From: Polaromonas sp.
Lineage (GTDB): Bacteria > Pseudomonadota > Gammaproteobacteria > Burkholderiales > Burkholderiaceae_C
Direction of reading: 5' to 3'
DNA: 64,000 nt
Assembly: GCF_016185115.1 (NCBI RefSeq)
Contig: NZ_JACPOF010000008.1
Coordinates: 163,694 to 227,693, forward strand
The position numbers and the translations under genes were made by a program. The stretch's first letter is position 1. Each line of letters opens with the position of its first letter. The notes beneath the pieces are model-generated. The model saw only the letters and a list, made by a program, of their open reading frames with translations, was not told where the DNA came from and did not search any database. Below are positions 17,586 through 27,430 of this stretch, one piece after another.

Positions 17586-17599
17586 AAGAGTCGCAGTGC

Positions 17600-17627
17600 T
17601 TGCCGGTCGGCAGAGGCGACCTACAAT
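17600..17627 (+). promoter_or_regulatory. Probable pgk sigma70 promoter
   Basis: TTGCCG at 17600-17605 and TACAAT at 17622-17627 are separated by 16 bases, a good sigma70-type pair. Transcription would start near 17633-17635, inside the left arm of the terminator-like hairpin that follows. Confidence 0.6.
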
Positions 17628-17630
17628 TTA

Positions 17631-17664
17631 AGGCTTTGGGCGCTGTGGTCCCAAAGCCTTTTTA
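17631..17664 (+). terminator. Terminator-like hairpin in the pgk leader
   Basis: A perfect 10-bp stem (AGGCTTTGGG at 17631-17640, CCCAAAGCCT at 17650-17659) with a 9-base loop is followed by TTTTTATTTT. It has all marks of an intrinsic terminator but lies downstream of the likely pgk promoter and 16 bases before the pgk ATG. It either ends transcription arriving from azlD or acts as an attenuator of pgk. Confidence 0.75.
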
Positions 17665-17679
17665 TTTTGTGAGCTGTCC

Positions 17680-18873
17680 ATGAACTTCATCCGTTTTTCT
17701 GATTTGTGCGCCCGTGGCCAGGTGGCCGGCAAGCGTGTTTTTATCCGTGCTGACCTGAACGTGCCGCAGGATGATGCGGGCAAGATCACCGAAGACACGC
17801 GTATTCGTGCCTCCATCCCCTGCATACAGATGGCGCTGGATGCCGGCGCGGCCGTGATGGTGACCTCGCACCTGGGCCGTCCGACTGAGGGCGAGTTCAA
17901 GCATGAAGACTCACTCGCGCCGGTGGCCAGGCGCCTGTCTGAACTCATGGGCCGTGATGTGCCTTTGAAGAGTGGCTGGGTCGATGGCGTTGAGGTGAAG
18001 GCCGGTGACGTCGTCCTGCTTGAGAACTGCCGCCTCAACAAGGGCGAGAAGAAGAACGACGAGGCGCTGGCCCGCAAGCTGGCCGCGCTTTGCGATATTT
18101 TTGTGCACGATGCATTTGGTACATCGCATCGTGCAGAGGCTTCGACTTACGGCATTGCCCAGTACGCCAAAGTCGCCAGTGCCGGCCCCTTGCTTGCTGC
18201 AGAGATGGACGCCATCTCCAAGGCCCTGACGGCCCCGCGCCGCCCACTCGTGGCCATCGTTGCGGGCAGCAAGGTATCGACCAAACTCACCATCCTCAAG
18301 TCACTGGCCAGCAATGTGGACCAGCTCATCGTCGGCGGCGGCATTGCCAACACCTTCATGCTGGCGGCCGGCCTGAAGATTGGCAAGAGCCTGGCTGAGG
18401 CCGACCTGCTGCCTGAAGCCAAAGCCGTGATCGAGGCCATGAAAGCCCGCGGTGCGGCCGTGCCCATTCCGACCGACGTGGTCACCGCCAAAACATTTGC
18501 AGCCGACGCACCTGCAACCATCAAGGCCGCAACCGACGTGGCAGACGATGACCTGATCCTGGATATCGGTCCGGACACCACTGCGCTGCTCGCAGCCCAG
18601 CTCAAGGCGGCAGGCACGATTGTGTGGAACGGCCCGGTCGGGGTGTTTGAATTTGATGCCTTTTCAAAAGGCACCGAAGGCATTGCGCGCGCCATCGCGG
18701 AAAGCAGTGCCTTCTCGATTGCCGGTGGTGGCGATACGCTGGCCGCGATTGCCAAATACGGCATTGAAGAGCAGGTCGGGTATATCTCGACCGGTGGCGG
18801 TGCTTTCCTGGAAGTGCTGGAAGGCAAAACCCTTCCCGCGTTTGAAATTCTGCAAAAACGCGCAGCGGGCTGA
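17680..18873 (+). CDS. pgk: Phosphoglycerate kinase
   Basis: 397 residues, the usual length. N-terminal [16 protein letters not shown], the basic [14 protein letters not shown] region and the [15 protein letters not shown] helix are all present. Mid-protein [12 protein letters not shown] and the C-terminal nucleotide-site motif [20 protein letters not shown] and STGGGAFLE are also intact. It catalyses 1,3-bisphosphoglycerate + ADP to 3-phosphoglycerate + ATP. It heads a chromosomal stretch with pyk and fba, separated by unrelated genes; each seems to have its own leader. Confidence 0.97.
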   Translation: MNFIRFSDLCARGQVAGKRVFIRADLNVPQDDAGKITEDTRIRASIPCIQMALDAGAAVMVTSHLGRPTEGEFKHEDSLAPVARRLSELMGRDVPLKSGWVDGVEVKAGDVVLLENCRLNKGEKKNDEALARKLAALCDIFVHDAFGTSHRAEASTYGIAQYAKVASAGPLLAAEMDAISKALTAPRRPLVAIVAGSKVSTKLTILKSLASNVDQLIVGGGIANTFMLAAGLKIGKSLAEADLLPEAKAVIEAMKARGAAVPIPTDVVTAKTFAADAPATIKAATDVADDDLILDIGPDTTALLAAQLKAAGTIVWNGPVGVFEFDAFSKGTEGIARAIAESSAFSIAGGGDTLAAIAKYGIEEQVGYISTGGGAFLEVLEGKTLPAFEILQKRAAG

Positions 18874-18936
18874 CCTGCATCAAGGCGCTGCAAGCCGCGG
18901 GCGCCTACCCTCCAGCATCAACTCTGGAGAATGCTC

Positions 18937-19416
18937 ATGGCAACCCTTGAATGGTCCGACGCCCTGTCGCTGGATCTGCCCATCATGGACGACACGCACC
19001 GCGAGTTCGTCGAACTGCTGGCAACTGCGCAGCGCGCGCCTGATGAAACGCTTCTGGCGTCTTGGCAGGAGTTGCTGGACCACACCACCGGACACTTTGG
19101 ACAGGAGGACCGCTGGATGCTGGCAACCCGTTTTTCTTCTGTCAACTGCCACAGCATGCAGCACAGGGTGGTGCTTGAGGTCATGCGGGAGGGAGCTGCC
19201 CTGGCCGCGTCAGGTAACCCCGCCGCGCTGCGCGAGATGGCCAGTGAGCTGGCCTTGTGGTTTCCCCAGCATGCCCAGAGCATGGATGCAGCGCTGGCAT
19301 TGCACCTGCGCCGTGAGGGCTATGACCCGGCTACGGGTGTTGTGTCCAGTCCTTCAGGCCATTCAGAAGCAGACCATCAACTGATCACAGGCTGCGGCGG
19401 CCAGATGTGCGCCTGA
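18937..19416 (+). CDS. Hemerythrin-domain protein (bacteriohemerythrin-like)
   Basis: 159 residues from the ATG at 18937, chosen because GGAGA (18926-18930) is correctly spaced from it and abuts the earlier ATG at 18931. A full set of diiron ligands is visible: His21, His53 and Glu57 (HFGQE), His72 and His76 (HSMQH), His112 and Asp117 (HAQSMD). Such proteins bind O2 (or NO) reversibly at a diiron centre in the cytoplasm and act as O2 carriers, stores or sensors. The protein ends in a short tail with no extra domain. It follows pgk by about 60 bases; a G/C hairpin lies between them. Confidence 0.85.
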   Translation: MATLEWSDALSLDLPIMDDTHREFVELLATAQRAPDETLLASWQELLDHTTGHFGQEDRWMLATRFSSVNCHSMQHRVVLEVMREGAALAASGNPAALREMASELALWFPQHAQSMDAALALHLRREGYDPATGVVSSPSGHSEADHQLITGCGGQMCA

Positions 19417-19438
19417 TCGCCAGTCTGCGAAGTGCTTC

Positions 19439-19474
19439 AGGCCCCCTGAGGGGCTGGTTATGCCGCTTGCGGCA
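19439..19474. terminator. Double hairpin between convergent genes
   Basis: GCCCC-CTGA-GGGGC (19441-19454) and the perfect TGCCGC-TT-GCGGCA (19461-19474) lie between the ends of the hemerythrin and desaturase genes. No strong T-run follows either, so a terminator role is inferred from position. Confidence 0.35.
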
Positions 19475-19492
19475 CATCATTGATTGTTTGGG

Positions 19493-20605
19493 TCAACCAT
19501 GCACGGCTGCCGGCTTGCTGGTGGCATTACCTGAAAAGTCTGTCCAGCAATGTCGTGAAAAGTCATACAGCTTGCAGGCTCGCGCCGTGCGGAAATACCA
19601 GGCCGCAGAAAATGGCTGGATCACAATGCGGCCGGGCAGCAACTCTTCCAGCCTGGCCTGCGCGTCCTTGAGCCTGTAAAGCGGGATGCTCATGTCCAGG
19701 TGGTGCGCGGTGTGCTCCATGATGTGGTGCAGCAAGGCCCCGGCCTTCAAGGGAAATGTCAGGTGCACCGTGGTTGTGACAAAGGGCTGGGCGCGTTGCC
19801 AGGCAGTTCGCTCGTTGTGCCACGACACCCTGACATGGGTGTGATGCCCATAGATGACGAACCCCATCAGGTTGAACCAGACAAACAGCGGCACCACAAA
19901 GCCCGCGAGCACCGTCAACACCATGGACTGCTGCATGGCGTGGGCGGCCATTGCGAGTGCGCCCAGCCACAGGCCGGCAAACGCCGTGACCATCAGGCAG
20001 TCACGCGTGAAGATATGGCTTTGCCTGTTTCCAAGGTCGCTTCTGGACGGAAACATCATTTTTTTCCACCACATTTCGACAAAGTAGTAGGCACCCGGAC
20101 CCCAGCCGCTGCGGTACAGCCGTTGCAGCAGCCGGCCTGTGGGCGACAGTGCGCGGAACTCGTCCAGCGTGAGGGGCGCCCATACAAAATCAACGCCCTT
20201 GAGATTTGTGAAGCCATGGTGCACGGTGTTGTGCCCAAGGTCCCAGAGGCTGTACGCTGTCAGCGAGGGGAGAAAAGCGATCCGGCCCAGCCACCGGTTG
20301 AGCTTTCGGTGGCTGGTCAGGCTTTGGTGGCAGGCATCATGGCCGATGATGAAGAGGCGGCCAATCACCAGGCCCGCTACGGCGCCGCAGAGGATCCTGG
20401 CCCACCATGCATCGAGCAGTACCGTTGCACACAGCAAAAGTGTCAGCAGGGCGTAGTCCGTGCAGAGCAGGATGACTGCCCTGGCTGTGGAGCGGCCCGA
20501 CAGGGGCAGCAGCCATTCGCGCATGGTCTTGCGGGACGGCATTGGCTGACTGGTGGCCAGGGGCGATGGAGGCAGTGATGGCGATGGAATGTTCGAAGGA
20601 CGCAT
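19493..20605 (-). CDS. Fatty acid desaturase family membrane enzyme
   Basis: 370 residues from the ATG at 20605; an ATG at 20542 or an upstream start are alternatives, and none has a strong ribosome site. Hydrophobic helices flank the three histidine boxes of membrane diiron desaturases: GHDACHQSL, HNTVHHGF and HTAHHLD. It inserts double bonds in, or hydroxylates/ketolates, acyl chains at the inner membrane; the precise substrate is unknown. The region before the first box (WLLPLSGRSTARAV onward) fits the FA_desaturase family. It is convergent with the hemerythrin gene; its 5' end faces pyk. Confidence 0.85.
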   Translation of the reverse strand: MRPSNIPSPSLPPSPLATSQPMPSRKTMREWLLPLSGRSTARAVILLCTDYALLTLLLCATVLLDAWWARILCGAVAGLVIGRLFIIGHDACHQSLTSHRKLNRWLGRIAFLPSLTAYSLWDLGHNTVHHGFTNLKGVDFVWAPLTLDEFRALSPTGRLLQRLYRSGWGPGAYYFVEMWWKKMMFPSRSDLGNRQSHIFTRDCLMVTAFAGLWLGALAMAAHAMQQSMVLTVLAGFVVPLFVWFNLMGFVIYGHHTHVRVSWHNERTAWQRAQPFVTTTVHLTFPLKAGALLHHIMEHTAHHLDMSIPLYRLKDAQARLEELLPGRIVIQPFSAAWYFRTARACKLYDFSRHCWTDFSGNATSKPAAVHG

Positions 20606-20905
20606 GTGATAAATGATTGCCCGGGCATGGCCTGTCGCCCGGTGAGCGACAGGCCCGGGATGTACTTGTGAAGCCCCGGGGGGTAATGGCAAATCCGGAT
20701 TGATCGTACGCAGCTGGCTTGATGCGGGCACTGATGAGGATCAAACTGTGTGCAAATAGCGGTTTCTCCAGCACTGGCCTGGTCGCGTGTCACGTGCCTT
20801 TATCCGCCGCGGCCCGGGTTTCTCGCCCGGTGACGTACCGCTTGTGTAACCATGCAGTGGTATGCATGTGAAAATCAGAAACCAAATTACAACGGAGACA
20901 AGTTC

Positions 20906-22339
20906 ATGCCACGTCGCGCTACCAAGATTGTTGCTACCCTAGGTCCTGCTTCCAGCGACCCGGCGCTGCTTGAAAAAATGATACGCGCGGGTGTCAACGT
21001 GGTGCGCCTCAACTTCAGCCACGGCAAGGCTGAAGACCACATCAAGCTGGCTGCCGTTGTGCGTGAAGCATCGCAGCGCGCCGGGCGCGAGGTCGCCATC
21101 ATGGCCGACCTGCAGGGCCCGAAAATCCGCGTGGGCAAGTTTGCCGAAGGCAAGGTGCAACTGGTGCCGGGCGAGAAGTTCGTGCTGGACGAGTCCCGAA
21201 CCGAACCAGGCGACATCAAGGGCGTGGGGCTGGATTACAAAGAGTTGCCACGTGATGTGAAGGCCGGCGATGTGCTGCTTCTCAATGACGGCCTGATCGT
21301 GTTGACGGTTGATGCCGTGCTGGGCGAAGAGGTGATCACCACCGTCAAGCTGGGTGGTGAGCTGTCCAACAACAAGGGCATCAACAAGCAGGGCGGCGGG
21401 CTGACCGCACCGGCCCTGACGGCCAAGGACATGGACGACATCCGCACGGCCATGAGCTTCCAGGCCGACTATGTGGCGGTGAGCTTCCCCAAAAACGCAA
21501 CCGACATGGAGATGGCACGCCAGCTGTGCAATGTGGCGGCCGCGCAATTCAAGCACAGGCCCGGCCTGATTGCCAAGATAGAGCGCGCCGAAGCGGTCCC
21601 CAACCTGGAAGAAATCCTGCGCGTCAGCGACGGCATCATGGTGGCGCGTGGCGACCTGGCGGTGGAGGTCGGCAATGCGGCGGTGCCGGCCCTGCAAAAA
21701 CGCATGATCAAGATGGCGCGCGCCCAGGACAAGGTGGTCATCACGGCGACGCAGATGATGGAAAGCATGATCCTGAATCCGGTACCCACGCGTGCCGAGG
21801 TCAGCGATGTGGCCAATGCGGTGCTGGACGGCACCGATGCCGTGATGCTGAGCGCTGAAACGGCAGCCGGCAAATTTCCGCTGGAAACCATCATTGAAAT
21901 GGCCAATATCTGCGTGGAAGCCGAGAAGGCCGAATACAAGGAGATCGACTCCGACTTCACGGGCAAACACTTTGCCCGCATTGACCAGTCGATTGCCATG
22001 GGCGCGCTGTTCACCGCCAGCCACCTGGGCGCCAAAGCCATCGTCGCCCTCACGGACAGCGGCTCGACCGCCTTGTGGATGAGCCGCCATGACATTCACG
22101 TGCCCATTTACGCACTGACACCCCGGCTGAGCACCCAGCGCAAGATGGCGCTGTACCGCAATGTTCGCCCCCTGCTGATGGATACGAGCGTTGACCGCGA
22201 TACGGCCCTGGAGCAGGCCGAAGGGCACCTGCTGAGCCGCGAAATCGTGCAGAGCGGTGACGTGTACGCCATCACCTGCGGGGAGCCCATGGGTGCGCCG
22301 GGTGGGACCAACATGCTGAAAATCTGTCGGGTGGCCTGA
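20906..22339 (+). CDS. pyk: Pyruvate kinase
   Basis: 477 residues from the ATG at 20906, which has GGAGA ten bases upstream; the frame is open further upstream but without the conserved start. Signatures: TKIVATLGPASSDPALLEKM, VVRLNFSHG, MADLQGPKIRVG, the active-site IAKIERAEAVPNLEEI, MVARGDLAVEVG and ITATQMMESMILNPVPTRAE. It converts phosphoenolpyruvate + ADP to pyruvate + ATP. The C-terminal regulatory domain (from about 350) is present. A weak hairpin with a short T-run follows the gene. Confidence 0.97.
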   Translation: MPRRATKIVATLGPASSDPALLEKMIRAGVNVVRLNFSHGKAEDHIKLAAVVREASQRAGREVAIMADLQGPKIRVGKFAEGKVQLVPGEKFVLDESRTEPGDIKGVGLDYKELPRDVKAGDVLLLNDGLIVLTVDAVLGEEVITTVKLGGELSNNKGINKQGGGLTAPALTAKDMDDIRTAMSFQADYVAVSFPKNATDMEMARQLCNVAAAQFKHRPGLIAKIERAEAVPNLEEILRVSDGIMVARGDLAVEVGNAAVPALQKRMIKMARAQDKVVITATQMMESMILNPVPTRAEVSDVANAVLDGTDAVMLSAETAAGKFPLETIIEMANICVEAEKAEYKEIDSDFTGKHFARIDQSIAMGALFTASHLGAKAIVALTDSGSTALWMSRHDIHVPIYALTPRLSTQRKMALYRNVRPLLMDTSVDRDTALEQAEGHLLSREIVQSGDVYAITCGEPMGAPGGTNMLKICRVA

Positions 22340-22381
22340 TCCAGCCCAAACCTTCAGGGGCCTTTGAGGCGCTTTGAGCGC

Positions 22382-22403
22382 AGGCTATCCGACAGCCTTT
22401 TCC
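22382..22403 (+). terminator. Weak terminator after pyk
   Basis: AGGCT (22382-22386) pairs with AGCCT (22394-22398) and is followed by TTTCC. A second small hairpin (GCGCT-TTG-AGCGC, 22369-22381) precedes it. The stem is short, so this is tentative. Confidence 0.4.
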
Positions 22404-22452
22404 GGCATCGGCTGAATCCAGTGCAGCTTTAAACACGTATTCAATACACGTC

Positions 22453-23322
22453 ATGAACCTGCTGAATTCAAAATTGCCCAGACGCTCCCTTCTCGCCATG
22501 TTGCCTGGGCTGCTCACGGCCTGCTCTGCGGTTGACCTGCTCAATGCCACGGTGGCGGTTGACACCTATGAGCGCGATGAGGGTCTTGCCTATGGCCCCG
22601 ACCCACGGCAGAAACTCGACGTTTACCGCCCCCGTGCGCCTGTGGCCAATGCGCCCATGGTGGTGTTTTTTTATGGTGGAAGCTGGTCATCGGGCGACCG
22701 CAGCGATTACCGTTTTGTCGGCGAGGCACTGGCATCCCGCGGCATCGTCACGGTGGTGGCAGATTACCGGCTCAGCCCTGAGTTTCTCTACCCGGTGTTT
22801 ATCCTCGACAGCGCCCTGGCCACAAGCTGGGCTTTCAGGCATGCACCGGATTACGGCGTCAGCCGCTCCCGCATTTTTGTCATGGGGCACAGCGCCGGCG
22901 CGTATAACGCGGCCATGCTGGCGCTGGACAAACGCTGGCTGGAGGCTTTTGGCCTGTTTCCCACCCGGCTGGCCGGCTGGATAGGGCTTGCCGGGCCCTA
23001 TGATTTTCTGCCGATTGGCGACAAAAAGACCCAGGTGGCCTTCCGCTGGCCTGATACCCCGCAGGACAGCCAGCCCCTGTTCCACGTATCAAAAGCTTCC
23101 CCGCCCGCCTTGCTGCTCGCCCCAGCGAAGGATTCGGTGGTAGACCCCGTCCGCAGCACTGTCAGCATGGCCCGCAAACTGAAAGCCGCCGGTGTACCTG
23201 TCGAGTCCGAGCTTTACGACAGTGTGGGACATGTCACGCTGGTAGCCTCCATGGCATCAGTGCTCAGGGGCCGTGCGCCCGTGCTTGATCGTATTGCCGG
23301 TTTCGTCAATACCCCTCGCTGA
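22453..23322 (+). CDS. Alpha/beta hydrolase (carboxylesterase-like) lipoprotein
   Basis: 289 residues. The N-terminus has an RRSLLAMLPGLLTACSA signal with a lipobox-like LLTACS, so it is probably a lipoprotein facing the periplasm. The hydrolase part has an oxyanion-hole region FFYGGSWSSGDRS, the nucleophile elbow GHSAGAY (Ser near 152), a late Asp (AKDSVVDPV) and the His in YDSVGHVTLV. This matches the BD-FAE/esterase (Abhydrolase_3) group. The natural substrate is unknown. It sits alone between pyk and fba. Confidence 0.85.
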   Translation: MNLLNSKLPRRSLLAMLPGLLTACSAVDLLNATVAVDTYERDEGLAYGPDPRQKLDVYRPRAPVANAPMVVFFYGGSWSSGDRSDYRFVGEALASRGIVTVVADYRLSPEFLYPVFILDSALATSWAFRHAPDYGVSRSRIFVMGHSAGAYNAAMLALDKRWLEAFGLFPTRLAGWIGLAGPYDFLPIGDKKTQVAFRWPDTPQDSQPLFHVSKASPPALLLAPAKDSVVDPVRSTVSMARKLKAAGVPVESELYDSVGHVTLVASMASVLRGRAPVLDRIAGFVNTPR

Positions 23323-23471
23323 GCCCGGCGTTCTGCGGCCCCGTGACGGGCGGCAGTTAGAATTGGGGTCCCGGTTACCTTGCGGTTACGGACTCCCGGA
23401 ACAGCCCAGGCTGTGAGGATCCGCCGCCGGAACCCATCTCTTTCACGGCTTAACTTTCTGGGAATCTGATC

Positions 23472-24536
23472 ATGGCACTCGTATCGATGCGCGAGCTGCT
23501 GGACCATGCTGCAGTCAATGGCTACGGCATTCCGGCTTTTAACGTCAACAACCTCGAACAGGTGCAGGCCGTCATGGAAGCGGCGAAGGAAACCGGCGCA
23601 CCGGTCATCCTGCAAGCCAGCGCCGGCGCCCGCAAATATGCCGGTGAGCCTTTCATCAAGCACCTGATCGAAGCCGCCATCGAGGCCTATCCCAACATCC
23701 CGCTGGTCATGCACCAGGATCACGGCCAGAACCCCGATGTCTGCCAGGGCGCCATCAACTTGGGTTTCTCCTCCGTCATGATGGACGGTTCGCTGGAAGC
23801 CGACGGCAAGACCATCGCCAGCTATGAATACAACGTTGAAGTGACCAAAAAGGTCTCGCAGCTGGCGCACCGCTACGGCGTCACCGTCGAAGGCGAACTC
23901 GGCTGCCTCGGCTCCCTTGAAACCATGAAGGGCGACAAGGAAGACGGCCACGGCACCGACGCCACCATGACGCGCGAACAGCTGCTGACCGACCCCGAGC
24001 AGGCGGCAGACTTCGTCAAGCAGACGCAGATCGACGCCTTGGCCATCGCCATCGGCACCAGCCACGGCGCCTACAAGTTCAGCCGCAAGCCTACTGGCGA
24101 CATCCTGGCGATTGACCGCATCAAGGAAATCCACAAGCGCATTCCAAGTACCCACCTGGTGATGCACGGTTCGTCTTCAGTTCCCCAGGAAATGCTGGCC
24201 ATCATTCGCCAGTATGGCGGCAACATGAAGGAAACCTACGGCGTGCCGGTCGAGGAAATCCAGGAAGCCATCAAGCACGGCGTGCGCAAGATCAACATCG
24301 ACACCGACATCCGCCTGGCCATGACGGGCGCGGTGCGCAAGTTCCTGGCCGAGAACCCCGAGAAGTTCGACGCCCGCGAATGGCTCAAGCCTGCCCGCGA
24401 AGCCGCCAAGGCCCTGTGCAAGCAGCGCTACATCGAGTTCGGCTGCGAAGGCCAGGGCGCCAAGATCAAGGGCGACAGTCTGCAGGTCGTGGCAGCCAAA
24501 TACTCCAAAGGCGAACTGGCACAGGTCGTTCACTGA
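23472..24536 (+). CDS. fba: Fructose-bisphosphate aldolase, class II
   Basis: 354 residues, typical of the class IIA/Calvin-type (CbbA) subgroup. Signatures: [20 protein letters not shown], the zinc-ligand and catalytic region [59 protein letters not shown] and [17 protein letters not shown]. It cleaves fructose-1,6-bisphosphate to DHAP and G3P (reverse in gluconeogenesis), using Zn2+. The leader of about 150 bases contains a GGGTCC...GGACTCCC stem; I cannot assign it a function. Confidence 0.97.
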   Translation: MALVSMRELLDHAAVNGYGIPAFNVNNLEQVQAVMEAAKETGAPVILQASAGARKYAGEPFIKHLIEAAIEAYPNIPLVMHQDHGQNPDVCQGAINLGFSSVMMDGSLEADGKTIASYEYNVEVTKKVSQLAHRYGVTVEGELGCLGSLETMKGDKEDGHGTDATMTREQLLTDPEQAADFVKQTQIDALAIAIGTSHGAYKFSRKPTGDILAIDRIKEIHKRIPSTHLVMHGSSSVPQEMLAIIRQYGGNMKETYGVPVEEIQEAIKHGVRKINIDTDIRLAMTGAVRKFLAENPEKFDAREWLKPAREAAKALCKQRYIEFGCEGQGAKIKGDSLQVVAAKYSKGELAQVVH

Positions 24537-24570
24537 ACGATTGCACATCGTCTTTTCCTTCGGGATTGGC

Positions 24571-24620
24571 GATAATTCAAAAGCCCGTGGACTTCCAAAG
24601 TCGCGCGGGCTTTGTACTTT
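24571..24620 (+). terminator. Long hairpin between fba and purC (terminator/leader)
   Basis: AAAGCCCGTG (24580-24589) pairs with CGCGGGCTTT (24604-24613), with an inner GACTT-CCA-AAGTC stem, then GTACTTT. A GATAAT box (24571-24576) sits just before it and the purC ATG follows 18 bases after the hairpin. The layout copies that at pgk: a -10-like box, a terminator hairpin, then a start codon. Confidence 0.65.
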
Positions 24621-24630
24621 AAAACGCACC

Positions 24631-25539
24631 ATGACCCAAGCACTCCACACCTCCGCCCTGACTTCACTGCCCCTGCTCGCCAGGGGCAAAGTGCGCGACA
24701 ACTACGCCGTGGGTAAAGACCGTCTGCTGATGGTCGCCAGTGACCGCCTGAGCGCGTTTGACGTCATCCTGGGCGAGCCGATTCCGGGCAAGGGTGTGCT
24801 GCTCACGCAGATGGCGCTGTTCTGGTTTGACAGGCTGGGCCACATCTGCCCCAACCACCTCACGGGTGAAAAACCAGAGAGCGCCGTGACACCGGCTGAG
24901 GTGCCCCAGGTTGCCAACCGCTCCATGCTGGTCAAGCGCCTCAAGCCGATTCCTGTTGAAGCGGTGGTGCGCGGTTACCTGGCCGGCAGCGGCTGGAAGG
25001 AATACCAGGAGAACCAGGCCGTCTGCGGCGTGCCGCTGCCCGCAGGCCTGAAGAACGCCAGCAAGCTGCCTGAACCCATCTTCACACCCGCAGCCAAGGC
25101 CGAGGTCGGTGAGCACGACGAGAACATCAGCTACGAGCAGGTGGTCAAAGTGGTGGGCCCCGAGCTGGCCGCGCAGATCAAAAAGATCAGCATCCAGATC
25201 TACGAAGAAGCCGCCGCGTTTGCCCTGACCAAGGGCATCATCATTGCCGATACCAAGTTCGAATTCGGCCTTGATGAAAACGGCACGCTGACCCTGATGG
25301 ACGAGGTGCTGACGCCTGACTCTTCACGTTACTGGCCGATTGAGGGTTATGAAGCGGCCTTTGCAACAGGCGCGAATCCGCCCAGCTATGACAAGCAGTT
25401 TGTGCGTGACTGGCTGGAAGCTGTGCGCATCAATGGCAAGCCATGGGACAAAACGCCGCCATCACCCCATCTGCCTGATGACGTGGTCGCCAAAACGGCT
25501 GCCAAGTACGAAGAGGCGCTTGCACGCCTCACGGCCTAG
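24631..25539 (+). CDS. purC: Phosphoribosylaminoimidazole-succinocarboxamide synthase (SAICAR synthetase)
   Basis: 302 residues from the ATG at 24631; upstream in-frame sequence is hairpin leader, not conserved protein. Signatures: [29 protein letters not shown] at the N-terminus (nucleotide site), [27 protein letters not shown] and the metal/phosphate segment [13 protein letters not shown]. It joins CAIR and aspartate with ATP hydrolysis in purine synthesis. Length fits the long, fungal-like PurC form found in Betaproteobacteria. Its stop overlaps the stop of the convergent thioredoxin gene. Confidence 0.96.
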   Translation: MTQALHTSALTSLPLLARGKVRDNYAVGKDRLLMVASDRLSAFDVILGEPIPGKGVLLTQMALFWFDRLGHICPNHLTGEKPESAVTPAEVPQVANRSMLVKRLKPIPVEAVVRGYLAGSGWKEYQENQAVCGVPLPAGLKNASKLPEPIFTPAAKAEVGEHDENISYEQVVKVVGPELAAQIKKISIQIYEEAAAFALTKGIIIADTKFEFGLDENGTLTLMDEVLTPDSSRYWPIEGYEAAFATGANPPSYDKQFVRDWLEAVRINGKPWDKTPPSPHLPDDVVAKTAAKYEEALARLTA

Positions 25540-26432
25540 CTCAGGATCACGCTGCTAAGCCGGCGCCTGTAGGTGGCGACTGCCGGGTCGTCCGGTGGAA
25601 TCTGGCCATCTGCCACCTTGGGTTTGGGCGGCTCCATGATGTCCAGAATGGCGATGTAGGTCTTGCGCGCCAGGTCTTCCTTCCAGGTCTTGTCGCGCAT
25701 CAGGATGTCGAGCAGCTCATCGAGCGCATCGGTCCAGCGGTTCTGCGCCATCAGCCAGCGCGCCTTGTCAAAACGTGCATCGAAGTCGCGCTTGTTGGCC
25801 GTAATTTTGGCGTCGAACCCGGCTTCTGCGCCGGCCTCGTTGGCGTGCTTGGCCACAAAATCAATCGCGTCCATCCAGCGTTTAAGCGAATCAAACCGGC
25901 GTACCGCAGCCGTCTGGGCAATCACCGGGGCGAAGGCCACTTTTGCATCGTCATCACTGCCTTCCAGCAGCAGCTGCTTGACCAGCTCAAACCGTGCGTT
26001 CTCGTCCTCGGGCTTGTCGGCGACAGCCTTCTTCAGCCCCTCAAGCGCGTCTTCGGGTGAGACCTCTGCTTCTTCGGCAGCGTCTTCTGCTTCGGGCAAC
26101 TCCTCGCCGGGCGGCACATGTTTGTCCAGAAACTCCTTGACCTTGCCTTCAGGCAGCGCACCGCTGAAGCCATCCACGGGCTGGCCATTCATCATGAGGA
26201 TGCATGTGGGGATGCTCTTGATGCCAAACGCGGCGGCGAGCTGCTGCTCCTGGTCGGAGTCGATCTTCACCAGCTTGAAGCGGCCTCCGTAAGCTACTTC
26301 AACTTTTTCAAGAATGGGGCCCAGGGATTTGCAGGGCCCGCACCAGGGTGCCCAGAAATCAATCAGCACCGGGGTGGTCATGGAAGCGGCGATGACTTCC
26401 TGTTCGAAATTGGCAATGGTGACGTCGATCAT
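25536..26432 (-). CDS. Thioredoxin-domain co-chaperone (YbbN/CnoX-like)
   Basis: 298 residues from the ATG at 26432; earlier in-frame codons are not conserved thioredoxin sequence. A thioredoxin fold at 1-110 contains [20 protein letters not shown] (Cys31 and Cys34) and the cis-Pro loop IKSIPTCIL. An acidic linker and TPR-like helical repeats follow (about 130-298, with [20 protein letters not shown]). Unlike E. coli CnoX, the CxxC is intact. Such proteins act as redox-linked holdases that cooperate with GroEL and DnaK in the cytoplasm. It is convergent with purC. Confidence 0.88.
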   Translation of the reverse strand: MIDVTIANFEQEVIAASMTTPVLIDFWAPWCGPCKSLGPILEKVEVAYGGRFKLVKIDSDQEQQLAAAFGIKSIPTCILMMNGQPVDGFSGALPEGKVKEFLDKHVPPGEELPEAEDAAEEAEVSPEDALEGLKKAVADKPEDENARFELVKQLLLEGSDDDAKVAFAPVIAQTAAVRRFDSLKRWMDAIDFVAKHANEAGAEAGFDAKITANKRDFDARFDKARWLMAQNRWTDALDELLDILMRDKTWKEDLARKTYIAILDIMEPPKPKVADGQIPPDDPAVATYRRRLSSVILS

Positions 26433-26560
26433 GATCTTCTTGTGTTGTGCTCTTCTGGAGATGAAGGCCGGGAGGGAAATTTTCAACCGCAGCGAGGGTA
26501 GCACGGTGCCGTGGCTCAAAGCCTGTTTGCCAGTGTTTTTGTTGTATACGGCAAATTTTT

Positions 26561-26720
26561 AATGTGTACGTTAAATTTTGAATGAAAGTTAATATGGAAG
26601 TTAACTTTTTGTGCCCAAGGCCACGTCTGGCGATGAAAACAGCTTCAAAAACACTGAAAAATGGCCATTTTCAGGCATAAAAACGGCTGAAGGCCAATAA
26701 ATACGTACGTGAGCTGCTAT
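26561..26720 (+). repeat. 160-bp intergenic repeat, copy 2
   Basis: Starts AATGTGTACGTTAAAT and contains AAAGTTAATATGGAAGTTAACTTTT, an inverted repeat of GTTAA arms. It continues through AAAAATGGCCATTTTCAGG and AAAACGGCTGAAGGCCAATA to ACGTGAGCTGCTAT. It lies in the 467-base gap between the thioredoxin-like gene and purE. The rest of that gap shows no gene; a TTAAAATCC box just before purE may be part of a promoter. Confidence 0.8.
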
Positions 26721-26899
26721 AAAAATAAGAGTAAAAACGGTCATCGCTGACAGTTCAGACCATTGCAAACCAGCGCCGCCAGCTCGCCTTGCCCAGGAAA
26801 TCACGGCCTCAACGTCTCCACCACGCCCCGCACCTTAAAATCCATGGTTTCCCGCGCCCCGCCTTCAATACCCGACAGCCCAGACCGCAAAGGTTAGCC

Positions 26900-27430
26900 A
26901 TGACAACAACAAGCAAATCCGCCAAACCGGTGAAACCTGCGGCCAAACCCGTGATCGGTGTGGTGATGGGCTCCAGCAGCGACTGGGAGACCATGCAGCA
27001 CGCGGTCCAGATCCTGACCCAGTTCGGGATTGCGCATGAGGCGCAGGTCGTGTCCGCGCACCGCATGCCCGACGAGCTCTTCGCCTATGCCGAAGAAGCA
27101 TCCGGTCGCGGCCTGCAGGCTATCATTGCCGGTGCCGGCGGCGCAGCGCACCTGCCCGGCATGCTGGCCGCCAAGACCACGGTGCCGGTTCTGGGTGTGC
27201 CGGTGGCCAGCAAGCATTTGCAGGGTGTGGATTCATTGCACAGCATCGTGCAGATGCCCAAGGGCGTGCCGGTCGCCACCTTTGCCATCGGCAATGCCGG
27301 CGCCGCCAATGCGGCCCTGTTCGCTGTTGCCATGCTGGCCCTGCAGGACAAAAAGCTGCTGAAAAAATTGCAGGCCTTCCGCACTGAGCAGACGGCTGCC
27401 GCGCGCGCCATGACCCTGCCGCCCGCATGA
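26900..27430 (+). CDS. purE: N5-carboxyaminoimidazole ribonucleotide mutase
   Basis: 176 residues from the ATG at 26900. After a Lys/Ala-rich N-terminal stretch of about 18 residues comes the class I PurE core: VIGVVMGSSSDWETM, VVSAHRMPDELF, IAGAGGAAHLPGMLAAKT, PVLGVPVASKHLQGVDSLHSIVQMP and the glycine/asparagine segment AIGNAGAANAALFA. It converts N5-CAIR to CAIR. It overlaps purK by ATGA, so PurE and PurK, which act in sequence, are coupled. Confidence 0.97.
   Translation: MTTTSKSAKPVKPAAKPVIGVVMGSSSDWETMQHAVQILTQFGIAHEAQVVSAHRMPDELFAYAEEASGRGLQAIIAGAGGAAHLPGMLAAKTTVPVLGVPVASKHLQGVDSLHSIVQMPKGVPVATFAIGNAGAANAALFAVAMLALQDKKLLKKLQAFRTEQTAAARAMTLPPA

Noticed and set aside
20939..22228. 429-codon minus-strand frame opposite pyk
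   Set aside because: Fully antisense to an intact pyruvate kinase and His/Gln/Arg-rich in the way of shadow frames.
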